DNA of 22,418 nucleotides, taken from positions 52,282,701-52,305,118 of the forward strand of contig JBOZIK010000001.1 of assembly GCA_051453625.1 (NCBI GenBank). The letters run 5' to 3'. A program made the translations under genes and the position numbers. A model generated the notes under the pieces. It did not search any database. It saw nothing but the letters and a program-made list of their open reading frames with translations, and was not told the DNA's origin. This DNA is from Welwitschia mirabilis (lineage: Eukaryota > Gnetophyta > Gnetopsida > Welwitschiales). Below are positions 1-8,032 of the stretch, piece after piece. Within the stretch, counting starts at the first letter, position 1; each line of letters begins with the position of its first letter.

Positions 1-358
1 GTAATTGTATGTTGTAGTATAACTATAAGTTAATGTTTATAAACTAGGTGCATGTTAATTAAATATAAGTAACCAATGCCATATCAGTTAAAATTAATTT
101 TGTAGAACAACAATGAGATCTACAGTGTTGCATGAATCATATAGTTGAGTGTTTGAAAATTAATTGAAATAACTAGGTGTAGTTAGCACAGAGTATGTAA
201 GCTAGAGATGGTACCTATAAAGAAGATTTCATTGATCTGAATAGAAAGTTCATGAAAATAAGGATTAAAGAGACAACCTCCAACATTGACACTAATAACA
301 TGAAGAATGTTTAAGTGAAAATGATTACTCTATTCTTTATTACTATTTTTCTTTAACA
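1..358. other. AT-rich stretch without a recognisable gene
   Basis: No coding sequence or RNA gene is visible. The stretch continues from the decayed exon 5 copy that starts at 455, so it is probably the remains of the following intron or intergenic DNA. The next exon expected in a BIG gene is not recognisable here. Confidence 0.6.
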
Positions 359-1083
359 AACATTCTTGATTTCTAAAACCAATATGTGAAATGAAAATTA
401 CTCCATATGGAATTTTTTCTTTTATGGATTTTTGAATGAATGCAAATTATTTACCTTGATAGCATCAATATTTTTCTTCTTAATATCAGCTACTAAGTGT
501 GGAGACATAAATTTTGCTAAAGATATGATAAAAGAATCCCTCTAGAACTTCATGGAACTATAAAAGTGACATTAATTACATAACAAAAATCTTCTAGGCA
601 ATGGAAAATAGTAACTTCATTTTCACCCTAATTTAGAGGAATTTTGAAGGCAACTAGCATTAGAGCCCAGCAAATATCCATCATAAACTTCATGATCATG
701 ACATCTATTATTGTATAATAATAGACCTATATCTTTTATAATTAATCATTATTTCTCAAGCATAATAAATGAACTTGGATCTTCTATTATTAATAACATT
801 AGTTTAAACTAAAATCAAGTATCAAAACACTCACTCTGACTTGCTATCTTTTGCCTTGAACTATTCTTGCATATATCAAATAAGATCATCACTTATTTTC
901 AAGTTCTCATTTACTCTCTTATGAACTACAATATTAAGTATCCTATCTAAGCCCAAAATTCAATTTGAATTGGCAAGTTTTTTGTGTTAAGGGATCAAAA
1001 TATATTCCTTTATTTTAATTTTATTTTTGATAATTCAATCAGATAATGATCCAATATACTTATTTGACAAGTCTTTTCCATCA
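359..1083 (-). pseudogene. Decayed partial duplicate of BIG ARF-GEF exons 5 and 4
   Basis: Aligns along its whole length with 1184-1912, covering intron 5, exon 5, the intron between exons 4 and 5, and most of exon 4. By position, exon 5' is 455-726 and exon 4' is 835 into the gap. Splice-site dinucleotides survive, but the reading frame is lost: exon 5' has a 1-base deletion near its start, early stops, and a CAG-to-TAG stop where the intact exon encodes Gln in the LDQSED segment. Most differences from the intact copy are G-to-A or C-to-T, making this copy AT-richer. It was probably never expressed after the duplication. It could also be a scaffolded contig from another locus, because a 100-N gap of unknown true size separates it from the good copy. 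Confidence 0.85.
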
Positions 1084-1183
1084 NNNNNNNNNNNNNNNNN
1101 NNNNNNNNNNNNNNNNNNNNNNNNNNNNNNNNNNNNNNNNNNNNNNNNNNNNNNNNNNNNNNNNNNNNNNNNNNNNNNNNNNN
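1084..1183. other. Assembly gap (100 N)
   Basis: Exactly 100 N, the usual placeholder for a gap of unknown length. Copies of the same BIG exon region lie on both sides, so the real distance and order of the two copies are uncertain. Confidence 0.95.
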
Positions 1184-1279
1184 AACATTCTTGGTTTTTA
1201 AAACCAATATTTGAACTGAAAGTCAGTCAATATGGAATTTTTTGTTTTAAGGCTTTTTGCGTGAATGCAAATTGTTTAC

Positions 1280-3408
1280 CTTGATTGCATCAATATTTTT
1301 CTGCTTGATGTCAGCAGCTGAGTGCAGAGATGTGAACTTTGCTAAGGATGTGACAAAAGCATCCCTCTGGGTCTTCATGGACATTGCAGAAGTGACACGG
1401 ATTGCATAACGGAAACCTTCCAGGCAATGGAAAATAATAACTTCATCTTCACTCTGATCTAGAGGAACACTGAAGGCAGCCAGCATTGGAGCCCAGCAAA
1501 CCGCCACCATAAACTTCATGATCACCACATCTGTTGCTGGATAATAAACAGACCTGCATCTCTTCTAATTAATCATCATTGCTCAAGCATGATAAATAAA
1601 CCTGGACCTTCTGTTGTCAATGACATCAGTTTAAACTGAAAGTAAGTACCAAAACACTCACTCTGACTTGCTAGCTTTTGTCTTGAACTGTTCTTGCATG
1701 TATTGAATAAGATCATTGCTTATCTCCAAGTCCTCATTTGCTCTCTTATGAACTACAATATTAAGTATGCTATCTAAACCCGAAATTCTGTTTGAATTGG
1801 CAGGTTCCTTGTGTTGAAGGATCAAAATATCTTCCTTCGTTTCAATTTCATTTTTAACAATGCGATCATACAATGATCCAAGATACTCATCAGGCAAGTC
1901 TTTTCCATCATTTATGCCTCTGTTATTTCGTAAAAAATCTGCTTTTGACATCTATCATACAACTGCAAGTCAGAAACAAAGTCTCCAAGCCACAATTCTT
2001 AGAAGGCTAAGATATAAAGAAAGAAGAAATGGACATCAAAAACACAGAACAACAAACCTTTTTCTTAACCATTGGGTTATGTGCATCAGTGTTCAGCATT
2101 ATGACCGAGTAAGCAAGAACATAAGCAGTATCTGCACTGCTGAAAGCATTAGGGTTACACTTGCAATAGCGTTCTGCAAATTTTTCTGTGATTCGATCAA
2201 TCTTCTGTGCTTCTCCAGGTAGCCTGAATCCTTGCAAGAAAATTCTCAATGCCTCATCAAATTCTAGTCCTTCAAAATTGAAGGAATCAACGTATGCATG
2301 CATTACCTTAAGAGCCAATTCTGACCTCTCCCCTAGATAATCACCAATTAATGGCTTGTCCAAGCCAGATGTATTTTTCAGAAATAAGGCTATCTCAGAG
2401 GGAGAATCTCCAATCTTTTTTTCTTTGATAAGAAAATCAATACCTTTTTGTGGCTTTTGGTTGAAAAGAGATATACCTTCCTGCATTTTCCCAAAATGAA
2501 ATCAAAAAAAGGCTTTAAAAGTTGTTTAATTGAATAAATTTTAATGTTCATGCTTAACACAACACCAACCTGAAGTTCTAATTTACAGGTGTAGCGTTGT
2601 TCATAACTTGTAGCCTCCAGCATTGCACTACCTGAATCAGGATGTATGTCAGTTACAGCCACAGACTCATCCAATCCTTCATTTGGCATTGGCAGTATAC
2701 TTCCAGAATTCATGCTGCTTTCATCAACTACACCATTTTTTAAATGGTGGGATTCAGGTATTTGAAGCTGTTGAATCACCCAAGCCCCCATAGATCTTAA
2801 AACAGATACCAAGCACTTGAGAGCTTCAAGCTTCAAAGTAACATCTTGCAAGGGCAACAATGTGGTTCCAGTGCCTGGAGGAACACCCTGGGCTGTTTTT
2901 AACAACCCGTTAACCATCCTGCACAATAGCCGTTCTATTACAAACTTTCTTGTGAGCAATGATTTGCATTCCGTAGATGATTAAGCTGCAGGATTCTAGT
3001 AAGAGAAGCTTTTTTTATTTTTAAAAAAGAGTTACACTCCACATTTTGTCAGCCTACATATGCAAACGTCCAAGGTGTCAAAAAACATACCGTTCAAAAA
3101 TATTTGAAGAGTTGACATCACAATCATAATTGAGAAAGATATCAACTAAAATTTGTGACTCTAAACATAGTTTATCCAAGAACCGAAAAACTATCATCTT
3201 TTGCTCATAATTTGGCTGCGTCACATTTTCCAAGACACGAAGAACAATCATTGGAAAAAACACTCCTATTTCAGCCTTCAGCCCTGCCCTGAACCGAGAC
3301 ACCAGGCTCTTAAAAATTGAACATGACAGCTTAAAAATGTTCAGATTTGGTGATGCACTGTTTTTCAGCAGGGACAGACAAAGGTATTGCTTGATAGCCC
3401 CAAGAAAC
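1280..3408 (-). CDS. BIG: BIG2/BIG3-like ARF guanine-nucleotide exchange factor, five internal exons
   Basis: Large Sec7-type ARF-GEF. The family loads GTP on ARF GTPases at the trans-Golgi network for vesicle traffic. Exons, in transcription order: 3408-3091, 2918-2570, 2480-2058, 1951-1662, 1553-1280. All introns are GT-AG, and the join is open for about 551 codons. Exon 1 carries the HUS box (NYDCD, after LVDIFL). Exons 3 and 4 carry the Sec7 domain, from FNQKPQKGIDFL to about VKNEI. The catalytic glutamic finger lies in FRLPGEAQKIDR (Glu codon 2211-2213). Exon 5 (ATDVVIMKFM to KQKNIDAIK) begins HDS1. Similarity is closest to the BIG2/BIG3 branch. The family has about 1,700-1,800 residues, so only about a third is visible. 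The N-terminal DCB exons must lie beyond the retrotransposon nest or be lost, and the C-terminal exons are not in the window. Whether the locus is functional is therefore open. Confidence 0.93.
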
Positions 3409-4159
3409 CTGCAGAGCAACGCCAATGACCAAGATAAAATGACATACACAATATCAAAACATTTATAATTTGCATAAATGTTCTAATTATAAAATATGTG
3501 TTGAGAAATTGAACACAACTTTATTATCACAAAAAATGTGTTACATTTTCCATGATCACGAATAAATGTATATCACTCAATCAGAGAGTACAAGATGCAT
3601 AAGGTTAGAAGTACAATATTATAATTGAAACCAAAATGATTTTGCATGAAGAATGTTAGAAACAAATTTCACCATTAAAGATCATCTCTTAAATTCGCGA
3701 TGAAATGATAAACGGATTCTAGAGCAGAAATTGTGTATCCTGATTATTACATATCACATCAATCTATGTTTGTAACTTTGGGAATCAGCTCCATTTTAGA
3801 ACAACAAAACTATTATTATTTCTGATGGTAAAGACTTTATTGGGAGATGACAGACCTTGTAATGAGATGAGCATTGATTTTGTTGTTCTGTGACAAGAAA
3901 CCGGCTAGATAGTTACCTTAAAGAATGTGTGCCATGTTGTTGACTTTAAGCTATTTGTCATTGATGTCCTTATGTTCTTTCTTTCATATTGTTTTTAATG
4001 AAATATCTAGCAGATTTAACATTGAAAGTTGATCAAATATGATGGCAGTTTGGATCATGTTCACTATGCTTCATTTGCTATATCTGTGCCATTCATTCAA
4101 TCTAATTGTATATATCCTGTAACTTACATTGTATTCCTTACTCTCTTTTGAAACTAACC
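3409..4159. other. Intron or upstream flank of the BIG exons, no gene seen
   Basis: The minus strand next to 3408 reads a pyrimidine-containing acceptor ending in CAG, so this is the 3' end of an intron whose upstream exon is not visible. No open frame resembling the DCB region of BIG proteins was found. AT-rich, with no clear repeat. Confidence 0.6.
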
Positions 4160-4576
4160 TGATATTTTATCAAGCTTCAAAAGGCAATCTGTCAAAGAGC
4201 TTTTCCTGTGAATGTTCAATGCATCTAGGCAAACCTCAGATTCATCCATTCTTGCTTGCTACTTGGGTTGTGACTTAGCCCTTTTGAGAAAAAGTCACTC
4301 TGTAAGCGTTTAAGGCAACCTTGGAAAACCATGTTCTTAGCCAGTGGACAAAGATCCAAAACTACTCTCATTCTTGGTGGATTCCACGAGTAGAGCAGGA
4401 TTTACCAGTATAAATTGTGTTGTGTTTTAGTTGTTATTGTGCTATTTTTTCTTTGCATTATTAATTAGCAAAGATAAATAGTTCAAGATTATTTATATTT
4501 GACAGTGAATAGATCTTGATAAGATAAAGTTGAATAAACCCTATCCACTCCCCCTCTAGAGTTGATCCTATTAACA
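4160..4576 (+). mobile_element. 5' LTR of an old copia-type element
   Basis: Aligns with 13657-14035: both share the stretch from CAAGCTTCAAAAG through CTTGCTTGCTACTTG to GTTGTGTTTTAGTTG. The left end is placed at TGATATTTTATC and is uncertain. The right end, CCTATTAACA, lies directly before a primer-binding site, which fixes the orientation as plus. The end also resembles the LTR ends of the younger elements (a C-rich run, then CTCTAG, then AACA). Old, judging from its divergence from its partner. Confidence 0.75.
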
Positions 4577-4590
4577 ATTGGTATCTGAGC
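4577..4590 (+). other. Primer-binding site of the old element (initiator Met tRNA type)
   Basis: The sequence ATTGGTATCTGAGC follows the LTR end immediately. Plant copia elements normally have TGGTATCAGAGC, complementary to the 3' end of initiator Met tRNA, so this is one mismatch (A to T) from the standard site. Confidence 0.8.
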
Positions 4591-4829
4591 TTCAATGGAG
4601 CCTTTGAAGATTCAAACAAATCTTTGGCTCGATAACCTTAAGGATTCTCCATCTCAACATCTACATTGTCTGATGGTTCAGACTATGCATATTGGAAGGC
4701 CAAGGTGGGTTTTTTCTCCAGTCCATTGATATTCATGTGTGCAACATCATTTGATTTGGTTACCATCCCCCTACCTATACTATTACCTATGCTTTTAGAA
4801 ATGTAACTACATCTTTCAAAGCAAAGAGT
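4591..4829 (+). pseudogene. gag remnant of the old element, first part
   Basis: Contains the copia gag N-terminal signature DGSDYAYWKAKV (about 4671-4706). After this a frameshift at a T-run is needed to continue into LQSIDIHV, and more stops follow. The fragment stops abruptly at 4829, where the younger minus-strand element is inserted. Its frame resumes at 13298 when one copy of the target duplication is removed. Confidence 0.75.
4825..4829. repeat. Target-site duplication AGAGT, left copy
   Basis: AGAGT directly precedes the TGTTAGG end of the minus-strand element. The identical 5-mer follows its other end at 13293-13297. Five bases is the normal copia target duplication. Confidence 0.9.
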
Positions 4830-5288
4830 TGTTAGGATCGATTGGCACCCTAGAGGGGGGTGAATGGGGTGAATTACCAAAATTAACTACTTAAATTTAA
4901 GAAACTAAAATTTCAACTTTGTTTAAGAAAATGAATCAGAAACTATTGAAACAAAAATACAATAAAATGAACTCAACCAAACAGAAAGAGTGCACCACTA
5001 ATTTATAGTGGTTCGGCAAAGCTTGCCTACTCTACTCACAGGGGGCAACAACGTGCTCTCAACCTCCCAGTTCCCGTAGAACACCCTTCTCTAGGGCAAC
5101 TTACAAACACCCTTCCCTAAGGGTTCCTTTACAATACCCTCCTCAAGGGCAGAGTGCTCAACTTTAGAGCATTCACAAGGATTCAATCAATTTGAAAATC
5201 CTAATGGATAGTGTGCCTTTTATGCATAGTGCATCAGCTTGAAATACAATAAACTCTCTAAGAGATGATACAAGTTAGGAGTAGAGAT

Positions 5289-5307
5289 AGAGAGAGAGAG
5301 AGAGAGA
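5289..5307. repeat. (AG)n microsatellite inside LTR A
   Basis: Pure AG dinucleotide run within the region downstream of the LTR A TATA box. LTR B has lost the corresponding segment, so no comparison is possible within the window. Confidence 0.9.
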
Positions 5308-5370
5308 CAGATTTTTCTTTTTTAGAATATGATATCATAGTTAGGGTATTTTCTGAAGAAGGCACAGGGT

Positions 5371-5378
5371 CTTTTATA
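5371..5378 (-). promoter_or_regulatory. TATA box of LTR A
   Basis: TATAAAAG on the minus strand, at the expected U3/R position. Exactly 150 bases separate it from the nearest palindrome (5529-5536). It reads towards the BIG exons, which begin about 2 kb downstream. Confidence 0.75.
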
Positions 5379-5528
5379 GACTCTCCTACAAACTAGTTGT
5401 TTGAACCTTGAGAAGAGTGCAATGGGACGTAGATAATCGTGCCAGGAGTTGTCTTAGCCATGCGATCTTTAAACAATGTGCCTATACAGTCAAAACGGTC
5501 ATCTTCCCACTCTAATGTTCGCCCATCT

Positions 5529-5788
5529 GGATGTCCCCTTCGAATGCTCTGGACGTCCCTCTTTTTTACTGTAAGGACTGAGTGAAACCCGGACGTCCTA
5601 GATTTACAGGTCGGACATCCCTATACATGTTGACTGAACTTTGCCAGGTCGTCCCAATTTGACAGGTTGGACATCCCTATACATTTTCACTGCATTTTTC
5701 GTAGATGACCCAATTTGATAGGTCAGACGTCTGCATATGTTAGACCCGAACTTTTCCCAGATGTCCCGATGTGCGAACTTGGACATCC
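5529..5788. promoter_or_regulatory. Array of ten GGACGTCC-type palindromes in LTR A U3
   Basis: 8-mers start at 5529, 5551, 5591, 5613, 5647, 5669, 5703, 5725, 5759 and 5781. They form five pairs, each 22 bp apart, and the last four pairs repeat every 56 bp. The undecayed form is GGACGTCC, its own reverse complement, with the bZIP-type core GACGTC. Decayed forms (GGACATCC, GGATGTCC, AGATGTCC) mostly differ at the central CpG or outer G/C. Sirevirus LTRs are known to carry palindrome arrays in this position; the binding protein here is unknown. Confidence 0.85.
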
Positions 5789-5930
5789 CAATTGGATTCT
5801 CTTGAAATGGCATTCGTTTAGGCTCCTGCTTTTGATTTTTCACTTGAACTTCAAATTCATAAGGTGTCATGGAACTTCCATTCATTCTTGGTGGTTGCAT
5901 CATCACCATTGAAACCTCTTTTCTTCAACA

Positions 5931-5944
5931 ATCTCCCCCATTTC
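5931..5944 (-). other. Polypurine tract of the nested element
   Basis: On the minus strand GAAATGGGGGAGAT directly precedes the TGTTGAAG start of the 3' LTR. This is the plus-strand primer for reverse transcription. The context matches that of the plus-strand element at 20956-20969. A second G-rich tract (AGGGGGAGTAAC on minus, near 6008-6019) lies about 65-75 bp upstream. Confidence 0.85.
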
Positions 5945-6487
5945 AATAATGATAACCTTTTTTCCACTAATTTGATCTTGATGAAGTGCAATAGATTGAT
6001 TAACTAGTTACTCCCCCTAAATTTGTGGTCCTTGCGATCTACACACATTAAACTAAAAACGAGATGGTCTAGACACTATCTCCTTGTTCCATTAGATCAA
6101 GATACACATCCTTGAATTAAGCAAGTTTAGGGTAAAACAAAAGCAGATCCTACAAGAAGTTAAATTCTTAAGAATTGAAATAGGCGATGAACCGATTGAA
6201 GTAAAATTCATAACATAACAGGTTCGAAATATTGAGTGCAATGAAAATGGACATCTTTGTTTGTTTATAAACAAGGTTAAATTATTCTATCATTTATTTT
6301 TTCTTCCGCTTTGTCATCATTGAAAGTCAACAAAAAAGTAGTAGAAAAAGACAAGAGTTTGGACACAGAAAGTGTTCTACTATATTATATGATTGATGGT
6401 ACAAAAAGTGTAAGTACAGTAGATAATCCAACTAGTTTGGAAAAAGGAGAAGAGCTAATGCAAAAAGATATAGGAAGAAGAGAGGAG
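5945..6487 (-). other. Untranslated region between extra ORF and polypurine tract
   Basis: T/C-rich on the minus strand, with no credible coding frame. It aligns loosely with 20548-20955 of the plus-strand element, including a decayed GACAAAGCGGAAG that corresponds to GACAAAGGGGGAG at 20717-20729. Confidence 0.6.
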
Positions 6488-7581
6488 CTAATCAGAAGAC
6501 TGCTCTGAATGATATTGATGCTGATCATCTTCTTCTTCCTCTAAACCTGGAGGAATTTCCAAACCATAAGCAGATAAACCAAAAACAACATGTTCCAATT
6601 TATAGTGAATCTTCTCTAGTGTGTTCTTTGCCTATAGAGCCACCTCTCTGGCTTGTTCTGCTAATTGTTTCACTTCCAAAATGGCCTTCATAAGATCTTC
6701 ATTTGAAACTGGTCTAGCTTAAGTACTTGTGCCTTCTTCTACACGAGCGCGTTTTGGAGGTGGAGTAGGAAAAATTTTTGATGTTGCGAATATGTTCATT
6801 TTCTTCAATGAATGCAGACCAAGGGGCTTTGAAATTTTAACCAAATCTTCATCTTTGTGTACTATAAACTAATGATTTTCCAGAAGTAGTTATCAAAACC
6901 CAAAAGGTAAACTTGCATATCCAACTATGAAGAACTGACTGATGTAAGACATAATGAATTTACACAAATTTATCCATACACCAATGCCAAGGCAAAATAA
7001 AATATATGCATACAAGGGTGATACCTCATCCTTGTGACCTAACTTCAGAACCAAATTGTGTGTGGAAATCTGAAAAAGAACTCTATATAGAGGTTTTAAC
7101 TAATTAGTAGGGAGATTAGGACGCCACACAATATCTCTACCACAGAGTTCTTGAGTAAGCGCATCTATAGACATAAACTCTTGAATAGAATTCATTGAAG
7201 AGATTTCATAATAGAGACCATCATCTGGAAAGCTGGTAAATAAAGAAATTTGTTCTAAATCTAATTCTACGTCTCTTCCAAGAACTTTGAACCTTGTCAG
7301 CCAATCCTCAGAGTTAAAAGAACTATTACAATAGAAGAGCTTATCAATCTGGCAGCTGCTTTGGTGTCTGGATCCAATGCATACTGCCACCCTTGCTCAC
7401 TGAATAGATGGTCAATTTTTACTTCTCTGCTGAAAGATTGGTAGTCAGTTTTGTGCTCTGGAGCAATGGGTCGCTTAGAAAACCCACTAATCCACTACTT
7501 GTAATGATCAAGAGAAATAAACCATTCTGATTCTGAAGCAGGTTCTTTACTCTTCCTGGAAGCTAGCTTAGATCGAACCAT
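6488..7581 (-). pseudogene. Extra ORF after pol, plant-transposon-domain-like protein, broken copy
   Basis: Starts ATG at 7581 (MVRSKLASRKSKEPASESEW) and ends TAG at 6490-6488. It is homologous along its whole length to the ORF at 19474-20547: shared segments include the MVRxK start, KEPAS, ALDPDT, LFYCN-SF, PTN-LKP, THNL-KLGHKDEVSPL and SNEDL near the C terminus. The central part resembles the domain annotated in plants as putative plant transposon protein (PF20167; my recognition, not searched). It is disrupted by a TAG near codon 30, a 1-base deletion near 7335-7345, a stop after LPTN, another frameshift near 6880, and two late stops. No signal peptide or clear membrane span is visible, so although it sits in the env-like position of Sireviruses it does not look like an envelope glycoprotein. 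Function unknown. Confidence 0.8.
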
Positions 7582-8032
7582 GATGGAAGATTAAAAAAAA
7601 ACTCATGAGCAAGAGACACGTCAGAGGAATGAAGGAGAAAGCACAAGAGAGAACAAAAAAAACAAACAAGTTTGAAATGAGTTTTTAAAGCGGATGAAAT
7701 CGAGGGCATCTGGGGTTCCAATAGCCCGAACATTCAACAAAGCAAATTGGGACATCTGGGTTTTATAAAACTCGAATTGTTGCCAAAAAAGAAAGACGGA
7801 CATCCAATGACCGGTAACGAGACATCCCGGTTTTAAAAAATTGATAATTTGCAAAATTTGAATGGCTGGACGTCCAAGAAAATGAAGCGGGACAGCTGGT
7901 TTTACAAATAGCACAACTTTAGCTTAGAAAAAACCTAGATAAAAGCAAATTTTTGATTAATAGAGGCGATAAGCAAGAAATAAGATTCGATGACAAAGGT
8001 AGGATCAACTTTTATGAGCAAGATGGCGAAAT
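7582..8032 (-). promoter_or_regulatory. Spacer between pol and extra ORF with paired palindromes and TATA-like sequence
   Basis: Palindrome-like 8-mers begin at 7728/7750, 7798/7820 and 7868/7890: three pairs with exactly 22 bp spacing, repeating every 70 bp. An outlying decayed one is at 7704. Reading on the minus strand, the array is followed by CTTTAAAAAC (7690-7681), then a CT-rich leader, then the ATG at 7581. This looks like an internal promoter for the extra ORF, but that is inference. The homologous spacer at 19120-19473 has the same plan. Confidence 0.6.

Larger units (their letters stand above)
4830..5930 (-). repeat. 3' LTR (LTR A) of the nested element
   Basis: About 1.1 kb, starting TGTTGAAGAAAAG at 5930 on the minus strand and ending CGATCCTAACA at 4830. 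U3 holds ten copies of a GGACGTCC-type palindrome (5529-5788), then TATAAAAG (5378-5371). A second conserved block, GAACCACTATAAA, lies near 5012-5000 and also occurs in LTR D. The right edge abuts the polypurine tract. LTR B lacks the part matching 4830-5350. Confidence 0.92.

Noticed and set aside
359-1083. Second BIG exon block as an alternative exon set or the other allele
   Set aside because: It has stops and a frameshift, and is too diverged for an allele; a pseudogene duplicate fits better.
4160-4576. Old element as the source of the BIG gene's lost 5' exons (gene capture)
   Set aside because: Its internal part shows only gag-like codons; no BIG coding sequence was found in it.
5529-5788. 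Regularly spaced short repeats as a CRISPR array or satellite
   Set aside because: The repeats are 8-bp palindromes with partly conserved spacers, lie inside LTRs with TG..CA ends, and occur in a plant genome. They are better read as U3 regulatory repeats.
5604-5912. Open frames on both strands within LTR A (and the match in LTR B, 12966-13271)
   Set aside because: They fall in the U3 region, both LTR copies are non-coding by position, and the reading frame simply spans the palindrome array.
6311-6508. Plus-strand frame of 65 codons
   Set aside because: Antisense of the extra ORF's 3' end and untranslated region; nothing supports expression.
6488-7581. Extra ORF as a retroviral envelope gene
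   Set aside because: No signal peptide, cleavage site or clear membrane anchor is visible; only its position is env-like.
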